Assembly: GCA_027186245.1 (NCBI GenBank)
Contig: CP114482.1
Span: 15,581,209 to 15,645,208 of the forward strand
From: Coriaria nepalensis
Lineage: Eukaryota > Streptophyta > Magnoliopsida > Cucurbitales > Coriariaceae
Length of the DNA stretch: 64,000 nt
Direction of reading: 5' to 3'
The position numbers were made by a program, and so were the translations under genes. Of the stretch, positions 11,001-24,200 are shown piece by piece. Position 1 is the first letter of the stretch, and each line of letters begins with the position of its first letter. The notes beneath the pieces are model-generated. The model searched no databases. It was not told the DNA's origin and saw nothing but the letters and a program-made list of their open reading frames with translations.

Positions 11001-14000
11001 ACTGCAAGTTATGCACGAAAGTCATGTTTAAACGCCGAATTTCATTTGAAATGATTTAGAATGATTTACTGACTAAAAGAGACGCAAAAATATGACTTTA
11101 AGCCTAAAAAAATGGATAGTTGCCTTCAATAGATCAATTGCAAGTTATGTACGAAAGTCGTGTCTTAAATGCACAAATAGAATTGGTTCGAAGTGCTTCC
11201 AGACAATTTAATGATATGAAAACACTGAATGATATGCTTTTTATGGCTAAAACAATGCATTGTTGTCTTCAATGGATTAATTGCGAGTTATGTAATAAAA
11301 TCATGTTTGAAGGGCGAAAATAGAATTCGTTCGACTTAATTTAGAATGATTTAACGACTAGAAGAGACTCATTGACATGACTTTAAGGCTAAACAAATGC
11401 ATTGTTGCCTTCAATACATCAACTGCAAGTTATGCACGAAAGTCATGTTTAAACGCCGAATTTCATTTGAAATGATTTAGAATGATTTACTGACTAAAAG
11501 AGACGCAAAAATATGACTTTAAGGCTAAAAAAATGGATAGTTGACTTCAATAGATCAATTGCAAGTTATGCATGAAAGTCGTGTCTTAAATGCAAAAATA
11601 GAATTGGTTCGAAGTGCTTCCAAACAATTTAATGACATGAAAATACTGAATGATATGCTTTTTATGGCTGAAACAATGCATTGTTGTCTTCAATAGCCTA
11701 ATTGCAAGTTATGTAAGAAAATCATGTTTGAAGGGCGAAAATAGAATTCGTTCGACTTAATTTAGAATGATTAAACGACTAGAAGAGACTCATTGACATG
11801 ACTTTAAGGCTAAACAAATGCATTGTTGCCTTCAATAGATCAACTCCAAGTTATGCACGAAAGTCATGTTTAAAGGCCGAATTTCATTCGAAGTGATTTA
11901 GAATGATTTACTGACTAAAAGAGACGCAATAATATGACTTTAAGGCTAAAAAAATGGATAGTTGACTTCAATAGATCAATTGCAAGTTATACATGAAAGT
12001 CGTGTCTTAAATGCAAAAATAGAATTGGTTCGAAGTGCTTCCAAACAATTTAATGACATGAAAAGACTGAATGATACGCTTTTTATGGCTAAAACAATGC
12101 ATTGTTGTCTTCAATAGCCTAATTGCAAGTTGTGTAAGAAAACCATGTTTGAAGGGCGAAAATAGAATTCGTTCGACTTAATTTAGAATGATTTAACGAC
12201 TAGAAGAGACTCATTGACATGACTTTAAGGCTAAACAAATGCATTGTTGCCTTCAATAGATCAACTGCAAGTTATGCACGAAAGTCATGTTTAAAGGCCG
12301 AATTTCATTCGAAGTGATTTAGAATGATTTACTGACTAAAAGAGACGCAATAATATGACTTTAAGGCTAAAAAAATGGATAGTTGACTTCAATAGATCAA
12401 TTGCAAGTTATGCATGAAAGTCGTGTCTTAAATGCAAAAATAGAATTGGTTCGAAGTGCTTCCAAACAATTTAATGACATGAAAAGACTGAATGATATGC
12501 CTTTTATGGCTAAAATAAAGCATTGTTGTCTTCAATGGATTAATTGCATGTTATGTAAGAAAATCATGTTTAAGGGCGAAAATAGAATTCGTTCGACTTA
12601 ATTTAGAATGATTTAACGACTAGAAGAGACTCATTGACATGACTTTAAGGCTAAAAAAATGCATTGTTGCCTTCAATACATCAACTGCAAGTTATGCACG
12701 AAAGTCATGTTTAAACGCCGAATTTCATTTGAAGTGATTTAGAATGATTTACTGACCAAAATAGATACAATAATATGACTTTAAGGCTAAAAAAATCGAT
12801 AGTTGCCTTCAATAGATCAATTGCAAGTTATGTATGAAAGTCGTCTCTCAAATGCACAAATAGAATTGGTTCGAAGTGCTTCCAAACAATTTAATGATAT
12901 GAAAACACTGAATGATATGCTTTTTATGGCTAAAACAATGCATTGTTGTCTTCAATGGATTAATTGCGAGTTATGTAATAAAATCATGTTTGAAGGGCGA
13001 AAATAAATTCGTTCGACTTAATTTAGAATGATTTAACGACTAGAAGAGACTCATTGACATGACTTTAAGGCTAAACAAATGCATTGTTGCCTTCAATACA
13101 TCAACTGCAAGTTATGCACGAAAGTCATGTTTAAACGCCGAATTTCATTTGAAATGATTTAGAATGATTTACTGACTAAAAGAGACGCAAAAATATGACT
13201 TTAAGCCTAAAAAAATGGATAGTTGCCTTCAATAGATCAATTGCAAGTTATGTACGAAAGTCGTGTCTTAAATGCACAAATAGAATTGGTTCGAAGTGCT
13301 TCCAAACAATTTAATGATATGAAAACACTGAATGATATGCTTTTTATGGCTAAAACAATGCGTTGTTGTCTTCAATTGATTAATTGCGAGTTATGTAATA
13401 AAATCATGTTTGAAGGGCGAAAATAGAATTCGTTCGACTTAATTTAGAATGATTTAACGACTAGAAGAGACTCATTGACATGACTTTAAGGCTAAACAAA
13501 TGCATTGTTGCCTTCAATACATCAACTGCAAGTTATGCACGAAAGTCATGTTTAAACGCCGAATTTCATTTGAAATGATTTAGAATGATTTACTGACTAA
13601 AAGAGACGCAAAAATATGACTTTAAGGCTAAAAAAATGGATAGTTGACTTCAATAGATCAATTGCAAGTTATGCATGAAAGTCGTGTCTTAAATGCAAAA
13701 ATAGAATTGGTTCGAAGTGCTTCCAAACAATTTAATGACATGAAAATACTGAATGATATGCTTTTTATGGCTGAAACAATGCATTGTTGTCTTCAATAGC
13801 CTAATTGCAAGTTATGTAAGAAAATCATGTTTGAAGGGCGAAAATAGAATTCGTTCAATTTAATTTAGAATGATTAAACGACTAGAAGAGACTCATTGAC
13901 ATGACTTTAAGGCTAAACAAATGCATTGTTGCCTTCAATAGATCAACTCCAAGTTATGCACGAAAGTCATGTTTAAAGGCCGAATTTCATTCGAAGTGAT

Positions 14001-14945
14001 TTAGAATGATTTACTGACTAAAAGAGACGCAATAATATGACTTTAAGGCTAAAAAAATGGATAGTTGACTTCAATAGATCAATTTCAAGTTATACATGAA
14101 AGTCGTGTCTTAAATGCAAAAATAGAATTGGTTCGAAGTGCTTCCAAACAATTTAATGACATGAAAAGACTGAATGATACGCTTTTTATGGCTAAAACAA
14201 TGCATTGTTGTCTTCAATAGCCTAATTGCAAGTTATGTAAGAAAATCATGTTTGAAGGGCGAAAATAGAATTCGTTCGACTTAATTTAGAATGATTTAAC
14301 GACTAGAAGAGACTCATTGACATGACTTTAAGGCTAAACAAATGCATTGTTGCCTTCAATAGATCAACTCCAAGTTATGCACGAAAGTCATGTTTAAAGG
14401 CCGAATTTCATTCGAAGTGATTTAGAATGATTTACTGACTAAAAGAGACGCAATAATATGACTTTAAGGCTAAAAAAATGGATAGTTGACTTCAATAGAT
14501 CAATTGCAAGTTATGCATGAAAGTCGTGTCTTAAATGCAAAAATAGAATTGGTTCGAAGTGCTTCCAAACAATTTAATGACATGAAAAGACTGAATAATA
14601 TTTCCCTTATGGCTAAAATAAAGCATTGTTGTCTTCAATGGATTAATTGCATGTTATGTAAGAAAATCATGTTTAAGGGTGAAAATAGAATTCGTTCGAC
14701 TTAATTTAGAATGATTTAACGACTAGAAGAGACTTATTGACATGACTTTAAGGAAAAAAAAATGCATTGTTGCCTTCAATACATCAACTGCAGGTTATGC
14801 ACGAAAGTCATGTTTAAACGCCGAATTTCATTTGAAGTGATTTAGAATGATTTACTGACCAAAATAGATACAATAATATGACTTTAAGGCTAAAAAAATG
14901 GATAGTTGCCTTCAATAGATCAATTGCAAGTTATGTATGAAAGTT
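8085..14945 (+). repeat. Five-monomer higher-order repeat, three copies
   Basis: Copy 1 spans about 8,085-10,200, copy 2 about 11,031-13,133 and copy 3 about 13,134-14,945. Copies 1 and 2 are offset by 2,946 bp, copies 2 and 3 by 2,103 bp. Each contains in order: gccgaatttcatttgaaatg with tttaagccta, several gttgacttcaatag B forms, a C with catgttatgtaagaaaatc and a shortened tgtttaaggg, and an A with gaccaaaatagatacaataa (9,808; 12,755; 14,858). About 830 bp of other monomers (10,201-11,030) separates copies 1 and 2. Copy 3 is interrupted at its right edge near 14,945. Confidence 0.85.
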
Positions 14946-16452
14946 GTGTCTTAAATGCACAAATAGAATTGGTTCGAAGTGCTTCTAAACAATTTAATGA
15001 TATGAGAAGACTGAATGATATGCTTCTTAAGGCTAAAATAATGAATTGTTGTCTTCAATAGCCTAATTGCAAGTTATCTAAGATAATCATGTTTAAAGGG
15101 CGAAAATAGAATTCGTTCGACTTAATTTAGAATGATTTAACGACTAGAAGAGACTCATTGACATGACATTAAGGCTAAACAAATGCATTGTTGCCTTCAA
15201 TAGATCAACTGCAAGTTATGCACGAAAGTCATGTTTAAAAGCCGAATTTCATTCGAAGTGATTTAGAATGATTTACTAACTAAAAGAGACGCAAGAATAT
15301 GACTTTAAGGCTAAAAAAATGCATAGTTGCCTTCAATAGATCAATTGCAAATTATGTATGAAAGTCGTGTCTCAAATGGAAAAATAGAATTGGTTCGAAG
15401 TGCTTCCAAACAATTTAATGATATGAAAAGACTGAATGATATGCTTTTTATGGCTAAAACAATGAATTGTTGTCTTCAATAGCCTAATTGCAAGTTATGT
15501 AAGAAAATCATGTTTGAAGGGCGAAAATAGAATTCGTTCTACTTAATTTAGAATGATTTAACGACTAGAAGAGACTCATTGACATGACTTTAAGGCTAAA
15601 CAAATGCATTGTTGCCTTCAATACATCAACTCCAAGTTATGCACGAAAGTCATGTTTAAAGGCCGAATTTCATTCGAAGTGATTTATAATGATTTACTGA
15701 CTAAAAGAGACCCAAAAATGTGACTTTAAGGCTAAAAAAATGCATAGTTGCCTTCAATAGATCAATTGCAAGTTATGTATGAAAGTCGTGTCGCAAATGC
15801 ACAAATAGAATTGGTTCGAAGTGCTTGCAAACAATTTAATGATATGAAAAGACTGAATTATATGCTTTGTAAGGCTAAAATAATGCATTGTTGTCTTCAA
15901 TAGATTAATTGCAAGTTATGTAATAAAATCATGTTTGAAGGGCAAAAATAGAATTCGTTCGACTTAATTTAGAATGATTTAACGACTAGAAGAGACTCAT
16001 TGACATCACTTTAAGGCTAAACAAATGCATTGTTGCCTTCAATACATCAACTGCAAGTTATGCACGAAAGTCATGTTTAAAGGCCGAATTTCATTCAAAG
16101 TTATTTAGAATGATTTACTGACTAAAAGAGACGCAAAAATGTGACTTTAAGGCTAAAAAAATGCATAGTTGCCTTCAATAGATCAATTGCAAGTTATGTA
16201 TGAAAGTCGTGTCGCAAATGCACAAATAGAATTGGTTCGAAGTGCTTGCAAACAATTTAATCATATGAAAAGACTGAATTATATGCTTTGTAAGGCTAAA
16301 TAATGCATTGTTGTCTTCAATAGATTAATTGCAAGTTATGTAATAAAATCATGTTTGAAGGGCAAAAATAGAATTCGTTCGACTTAATTTAGAATGATTT
16401 AACGACTAGAAGAGACTCATTGACATGACTTTAAGGCTAAAAAAATGCATAG
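14946..16452 (+). repeat. Ordinary monomers with a 421-bp doublet
   Basis: Positions about 15,700-15,957 and 16,121-16,378 form a tandem pair sharing aaaatgtgac, tgtcgcaaatgcac, gcttgcaaac, gaattatatgctttgtaagg and gggcaaaaatag. The second copy lost one A (gctaaataatg near 16,300). No gene-like or unique sequence is present. Confidence 0.8.
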
Positions 16453-16465
16453 TTGCCTTCAATAG
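16433..16465 (+). other. Missing A subunit (C joined to B)
   Basis: After C ends in gacatga, the next subunit reads ctttaaggctaaaaaaatgcatag, which is B. One whole A (136 bp) is absent. The shared ctttaaggcta start of A and B is the natural crossover point. This lies at the left edge of the 2,187-bp duplication. Confidence 0.85.
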
Positions 16466-17159
16466 ATCAATTGCAAGTTATATATGAAAGTCGTGTCTCA
16501 AATGGAAAAATAGAATTGGTTCGAAGTGCTTCCCAACAATTTAATGACACGAAAAGACTGAATGATATGCCTTTTATGGCTAAAATAAAGCATTGTTGTC
16601 TTCAATGGATTAATTGCAAGTTATGTAAGAAAATCATGTTTGAAGGGCGAAAATAGAATTCGTTCGACTTAATTTAGAATGATTTAACGACTAGAAGAGA
16701 CTCATTGACATGACCTTAAGGCTAAAAAAATGCATTGTTGCCTTCAATACATCACATGCAAGTTATGCACGAAAGTCATGTTTAAAGGCCGAATTTCATT
16801 TGAAGTGATTTAGAATGATTTACTGACTAAAATAGACGCAATAATATGACTTTAAGCCTAAAAAAATGGATAGTTGCCTTCAATAGATCAATTGCAAGTT
16901 ATGCACAAAAGTTCTGTCTTAAATACAAAAATAGAATTGGTGCGAAGTGCTTCCAAACAATTTAATGATATGAAAAGACTGAATGATATGCTTTTTATGG
17001 CTAAAACAATGCATTGTTGTCTTCAATAGCCTGATTGCAAGTTATGTAATGAAATCATGTTTGAAGGGCGAAAATAGAATTCGTTCGACTTAATTTAGAA
17101 TGATTTAACGACTAGAAGAGACTCATTGACATGACTTTAAGGCTAAACAAATGCATTGT

Positions 17160-17200
17160 TGCCTTCAATACATCAACTGCAAGTTATGCATGAAAGTCGT
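17160..17200 (+). other. A/B fusion scar, 136 bp lost (copy at ~19,347-19,387)
   Basis: The A core catcaactgcaagttatgca runs directly into the B sequence tgaaagtcgtgtcttaaatg. The two subunits are joined at the same point of their shared core, so the loss equals exactly one subunit step from A to B. The identical scar 2,187 bp downstream shows it predates the block duplication. Confidence 0.88.
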
Positions 17201-17544
17201 GTCTTAAATGCAAAAATAGAATTGGTTCGAAGTCCTTCCAAACAATTTAATGACATGAAAAGACTGAATGATATGCTTTTTATGGCTAAAATAATGCATT
17301 GTTGTCTTCAATAGGTTAATTGCAAGTTATGTAAGAAAATCATGTTTGAAGGGCGAAAATAGAATTCGTTCGACTTAATTTAGAATGATTTAACGACTAG
17401 AAGAGACTCATTGACATGACTTTAAGGCTAAACAAATGCATTGTTGCCTTCAATAGACCAACTGCAAGTTATGCACGAAAGTCATGTTTAAAGGCCGAAT
17501 TTCGTTCGAAGTGATTTAGAAAAATTTAATGACTAAAAGAGACG

Positions 17545-17575
17545 CAATAATAGGACTTTAAATACAAAAATTGAA
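17545..17575 (+). other. 67-bp deletion scar inside B (copy at ~19,732-19,762)
   Basis: B reads gactttaaatacaaaaattg: the normal start through gtgtctt is missing. By consensus 67 bp are lost between two ttaaa-like ends, consistent with short-homology deletion. The A just upstream also has ttagaaaaatttaatgac, resembling the variant A of the 44-47 and 55-60 kb regions. Both features recur 2,187 bp downstream. Confidence 0.85.
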
Positions 17576-20500
17576 TTGGTTCGAAGTGCTTCCAAACAAT
17601 TTAATGACATGAAAAGACTGAATGATATGCCTTTTATGGCTAAAATAATGCATTGTTGTCTTCGATAGATTAATAGCAAGTTATGTAAGAAAATCATGTT
17701 TGAAGGGCGAAAATAGAATTCGTTCGACTTAATTTAGAATGATTTAACGACTAGAAGAGACTCATTGACATGACCTTAAAGCTAAACAAATGCATTGTTG
17801 CCTTCAATACATCAACTGCAAGTTTTGCACGAAAGTCATGTTTAAGGGCCGAATTTCATTCAAAGTTATTTAGAATGATTTACTGAATAAAAGAGACGCA
17901 ATCATATGACTTTAAGGCTAAAAAAATGCATAGTTGCCTTCAATAGATCAATTGCAAGTTATGTATGAAAGTCGTGTCTCAAATGGAAAAATAGAATTGG
18001 TTCGAAGTGCTTCCAAAAATTTTAATGACATGAAAAGACTGAATGATATGCCTTTTATGGCTAAAATAAAGCATTGTTGTCTTCAATAGATTAATTGCAA
18101 GTTATGTAAGAAAATCATGTTTGAAGGGCGAAAATAGAATTCGTTCGACTTAATTTAGAATGATTTAACGACTAGAAGAGACTCATTGACATGACCTTAA
18201 AGCTAAACAAATGCATTGTTGCCTTCAATACATCAACTGCAAGTTTTGCACGAAAGTCATGTTTAAGGGCCGAATTTCATTCAAAGTTATTTAGAATGAT
18301 TTACTGACTAAAAGAGACGCAATAATATGACTTTAAGGCTAAAAAAATGCATAGTTGCCTTCAATAGATCAATTGCAAGTTATGTATGAAAGTCGTGTCT
18401 CAAATGGAAAAATTGAATTTGTTCGAAGTGCTTCCAAACAATTTAATGATATGAAAAGACTGAATGATATGCTTTTTATGGATAAAATAATGCATTGTTG
18501 TCTTCAATGGATTAATTGCAAGTTATGTAATAAAATCATGTTTGAAGGGCAAAAATAGAATTCGTTCGACTTAATTTAGAATGATTTAACGACTAGAAGA
18601 GACTCATTGACATGACTTTAAGGCTAAACAAATGCATTGTTGCCTTCAATAGATCAATTGCAAGTTATATATGAAAGTCGTGTCTCAAATGGAAAAATAG
18701 AATTGGTTCGAAGTGCTTCCCAACAATTTAATGACACGAAAAGACTGAATGATATGCCTTTTATGGCTAAAATAAAGCATTGTTGTCTTCAATGGATTAA
18801 TTGCAAGTTATGTAAGAAAATCATGTTTGAAGGGCGAAAATAGAATTCGTTCGACTTAATTTAGAATGATTTAACGACTAGAAAAGACTCATTGACATGA
18901 CCTTAAGGCTAAAAAAATGCATTGTTGCCTTCAATACATCACATGCAAGTTATGCACGAAAGTCATGTTTAAAGGCCGAATTTCATTTGAAGTGATTTAG
19001 AATGATTTACTGACTAAAATAGACGCAATAATATGACTTTAAGCCTAAAAAAATGGATAGTTGCCTTCAATAGATCAATTGCAAGTTATGCACAAAAGTT
19101 CTGTCTTAAATACAAAAATAGAATTGGTGCGAAGTGCTTCCAAACAATTTAATGATATGAAAAGACTGAATGATATGCTTTTTATGGCTAAAACAATGCA
19201 TTGTTGTCTTCAATAGCCTGATTGCAAGTTATGTAATGAAATCATGTTTGAAGGGCGAAAATAGAATTCGTTCGACTTAATTTAGAATGATTTAACGACT
19301 AGAAGAGACTCATTGACATGACTTTAAGGCTAAACAAATGCATTGTTGCCTTCAATACATCAACTGCAAGTTATGCATGAAAGTCGTGTCTTAAATGCAA
19401 AAATAGAATTGGTTCGAAGTCCTTCCAAACAATTTAATGACATGAAAAGACTGAATGATATGCTTTTTATGGCTAAAATAATGCATTGTTGTCTTCAATA
19501 GGTTAATTGCAAGTTATGTAAGAAAATCATGTTTGAAGGGCGAAAATAGAATTCGTTCGACTTAATTTAGAATGATTTAACGACTAGAAGAGACTCATTG
19601 ACATGACTTTAAGGCTAAACAAATGCATTGTTGCCTTCAATAGACCAACTGCAAGTTATGCACGAAAGTCATGTTTAAAGGCCGAATTTCGTTCGAAGTG
19701 ATTTAGAAAAATTTAATGACTAAAAGAGACGCAATAATAGGACTTTAAATACAAAAATTGAATTGGTTCGAAGTGCTTCCAAACAATTTAATGACATGAA
19801 AAGACTGAATGATATGCCTTTTATGGCTAAAATAATGCATTGTTGTCTTCGATAGATTAATAGCAAGTTATGTAAGAAAATCATGTTTGAAGGGCGAAAA
19901 TAGAATTCGTTCGACTTAATTTAGAATGATTTAACGACTAGAAGAGACTCATTGACATGACCTTAAAGCTAAACAAATGCATTGTTGCCTTCAATACATC
20001 AACTGCAAGTTTTGCACGAAAGTCATGTTTAAGGGCCGAATTTCATTCAAAGTTATTTAGAATGATTTACTGAATAAAAGAGACGCAATCATATGACTTT
20101 AAGGCTAAAAAAATGCATAGTTGCCTTCAATAGATCAATTGCAAGTTATGTATGAAAGTCGTGTCTCAAATGGAAAAATAGAATTGGTTCGAAGTGCTTC
20201 CAAAAATTTTAATGACATGAAAAGACTGAATGATATGCCTTTTATGGCTAAAATAAAGCATTGTTGTCTTCAATAGATTAATTGCAAGTTATGTAAGAAA
20301 ATCATGTTTGAAGAGCGAAAATAGAATTCGTTCGACTTAATTTAGAATGATTTAACGACTAGAAGAGACTCATTGACATGACCTTAAAGCTAAACAAATG
20401 CATTGTTGCCTTCAATACATCAACTGCAAGTTTTGCACGAAAGTCATGTTTAAGGGCCGAATTTCATTCAAAGTTATTTAGAATGATTTACTGACTAAAA

Positions 20501-21299
20501 GAGACGCAATAATATGACTTTAAGGCTAAAAAAATGCATAGTTGCCTTCAATAGATCAATTGCAAGTTATGTATGAAAGTCGTGTCTCAAATGGAAAAAT
20601 TGAATTTGTTCGAAGTGCTTCCAAACAATTTAATGATATGAAAAGACTGAATGATATGCTTTTTATGGATAAAATAATGCATTGTTGTCTTCAATGGATT
20701 AATTGCAAGTTATGTAATAAAATCATGTTTGAAGGGCAAAAATAGAATTCGTTCGACTTAATTTAGAATGATTTAACGACTAGAAGAGACTCATTGACAT
20801 GACTTTAAGGCTAAACAAATGCATTGTTGCCTTCAATACATCAACTGCAGGTTATGCACGAAAGTCATGTTTAAAGGCCGAATTTCATTCAAAGTGATTT
20901 AGAATGATTTACTGACCAAAAGAGACGCAATAATATGACTTTAAGGCTAAAAAAATGCATAGTTGCCTTCAATAGATCAATTGCAAGTTATGCATGAAAG
21001 TCGTGTCTTAAATGCAAAAATAGAATTGGTTCGAAGTGCTTCCAAAATATTTAATGACATGAAAAGACTGCATGAAATGCTTTTTATGGCTAAAATAATG
21101 CATTGTTGTCTTCAATAGATTAATTGCAAGTTATGTAAGAAAATCATGTTTAAAGGGCGAAAATAGAATTCGTTGGACTTAATTTAGAATGATTTAACGA
21201 CTAGAAGAGACTCATTGAGATGACCTTAAGGCTAAACAAATGCATTGTTGCCTTCAATACATCCACTGCAAGTTATGCACGAAAGGCATGTTTAAAGGC

Positions 21300-24200
21300 C
21301 GAATTTCATTCAAAGTGATTTAGAATGATTTACTGACTAAAAGAGACGCAATAATATGACTTTAATGCTAAAAAAATGGATAGTTGCCTTCAATAGATCA
21401 ATTGCAAGTTATGCATGAAAGTCGTGTCTCAAATGCACAAATAGAATTGGTTCGAAGTGCTTCCAAACAATTTAATGATATGAAAAGACTGAATGATATG
21501 CTATTTATGGCTAAAACAGTGCATTGTTGTCTTCAATGGATTATTTGCAAGTTATGTAATAAAATCATGTTTGAAGGGCGAAAATAGAATTCGTTCGACT
21601 TAATTTAGAATGATTTAACGACTAGAAGAGACTCATTGACATGACTTTAAGGCTAAACAAATGCATTGTTGCCTTCTATACATTAACTGCAAGTTATGCA
21701 CGAAAGTTGTGTTTAAAGGCTGATTTATTGACCAAAAGAGATGCAATAATATGACTTTAAGGCTAAAAAAATGCATAGTTGCCTTCAATATATCAACTGC
21801 AAGTTATGCATGAAAGTCGTGTCTTAAATGCAAAAATAGAATTGGTTCGAAGTGCTTCCAAACAATTTAATGACATAAAAAGACTGAATGAAATGCTTTT
21901 TATGGCTAAAATAATGCATTGTTGTCTTCAATGGATTAATTGCAAGTTATGTAAGAAAATCATGTTTGAAGGGCGAAAATAGAATTCGTTCGACTTAATT
22001 TGAATGATTTAACGACTAGAAGAGACTCATTGACATGACTTTAAGGTTAAACAAATGCATTGTTGCCTTCAATAGATCAACTGCAAGTTATGCACGAAAG
22101 TGAAGTTTAAAGGTTGAATTTCATTCGAAGTGATTCAGAATGATTTACTGACTAAAAGAGACGCAAAAATATGACTTTAAGGCTAAAAAAAAATGCATAG
22201 TTGCCTTCAATAGATCAATTGCAAGTTATGTATGAAAGTCGTGTCTCAAATGCACAAATAGAATTGGTTCGAAGTGCTTCCAAACAATTTAATGATATGA
22301 AAAGACTGAATGATATGCTTTTTAAGGCTAAAATAATGCACTGTTGTCTTCAATGGATTAATTGCAAGTTATGTAATAAAATCATGTTTGGAGGGCGAAA
22401 ATAGAATTCGTTCGACTTAATTTAGAAAGATTTAACGACTAGAAGAGACTCATTGACATGACTTTAAGGCTAAACAAATGCATTGTTGCCTTCAATAGAT
22501 CAACTGCAAGTTATGCACGAAAGTTTTGTTTAAAGGCCGAATTTCATTCAAAGTGATTTAGAATGATTTACTGACCAAAAGAGACGCAATAATATGACTT
22601 TAAGGCTAAAAAAATGCATAGTTGCCTTCAATAGATCAATTGCAAGTTATGCATGAAAGTCATGTCTTAAATGCAAAAATAGAATTGGTTCGAAGTGCTT
22701 CCAAAATATTTAATGACATGAAAAGACTGAATGAAATGCTTTTTATGGCTAAAATAATGCATTGTTGTCTTCAATAGATTAATTGCAAGTTATGTAAGAA
22801 AATCATGTTTGAAGGGCGAAAATAGAATTCGTTGGACTTAATTTAGAATGATTTAACGACTAGAAGAGACTCATTGAGATGACCTTAAGGCTAAACAAAT
22901 GCATTGTTGCCTTCAATACATCAACTGCAAGTTATGCACGAAAGTCGTGTTTAAAGGCGGAATTTCATTGAAAGTGATTTATAATGATTTACTGACTAAA
23001 AGAGAAGCAATAATATGACTTTAAGGCTAAAAAAATGCATAGTTGCCTTCAATAGATCAATTGCAAGTTATGTAAGAAAGTCGTGTCCTAAATGCACAAA
23101 TAGAATTGGTTCGAAGTGCTTCCAAAAATTTTAATGATATGAGAAGACTGAATGATATGCTTTTTAAGGCTAAAATAATGAATTGTTGTCTTCAATAGAT
23201 TAATTGCAAGTTATGTAAGAAAATCATGTTTCAAGGGCGTAAATAGAATTCGTTCGACTTAATTTTGAATGATTTAACGACTAGAAGAGACTCATTGACA
23301 TGACATTAAGGCTAAACAAATGCATTGTTGCCTTCAATAGATCAACTGCACGTTATGCACGAAAGTCATGTTTAAAGGCCGAATTTCATTCGAAGTGATT
23401 TAGAATGATTTACTGACTAAAAGAGACGCAAAAATATGACTTTAAGGCTAAAAAAATGCATAGTTGCCTTCAATAGATCAATTGCAAGTTATGTATGAAA
23501 GTCGTGTCGCAAATGCACAAATAGAATTAGTTCGAAGTGCTTCCAAACAATTTAATGATATGAAAAGACTGAATGATATGCTTTTTATGGCTAAAACAAT
23601 GCATTGTTGTCTTCAATAGCCTAATTGCAAGTTATGTAAGAAAATCATGTTTGAAGGGCGAAAATAGAATTCGTTCGACTTAATTTAGAATGATTTAACG
23701 ACTAGAAGAGACTCATTGACATGACCTTAAGGCTAAACAAATGCATTGTTGCCTTCAATACATCAACAGCAAGTTATGCACGAAAGTCATGTTTAAAGGC
23801 CGAATTTCATTCAAAGTGATTTAGAATGATTTACTGACTAAAAGAGACGCAATAATATGACTTTAAGGCTAAAAAAAATGCATCGTTGCCTTCAATAGAT
23901 CAATTGCAAGTTATGCATGAAAGTCGTGTCTCAAATGCACAAATAGAATTGGTTCGAAGTGCTTCAAACAATTTAATGATATGAAAAGACTGAATGATAA
24001 GCTTTTTAAGGCTAAAGCAGTGCATTGTTGTCTTCAATGGATTAATTGCAAGTTATGTAATAAAATCATGTTTGAAGGGCGAAAATAGAATTCGTTCGAC
24101 TTAATTTAGAATGATTTAACGACTAGAAGAGACTCATTGACATGACTTTAAGGCTAAACAAATGCATTGTTGCCTTCAATACATTAACTGCAAGTTATGC

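Larger units (their letters stand above)
16453..20828 (+). repeat. 2,187-bp higher-order repeat, two near-identical copies
   Basis: Copy 1 is about 16,453-18,641 and copy 2 about 18,642-20,828. Rare marks recur 2,187 bp apart: gttatatatgaaag, gcttcccaacaa, catcacatgcaag, gcacaaaagttctg, caatagcctgatt, and the two scars below. The only clear substitutions I noticed are near 18,884 (g to a) and 20,314 (g to a). The length is explained as six monomers (2,526) minus 136, 136 and 67 bp. The junction between copies near 18,650 fuses an A head to a B core, showing an out-of-register exchange between A and B. Confidence 0.92.
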
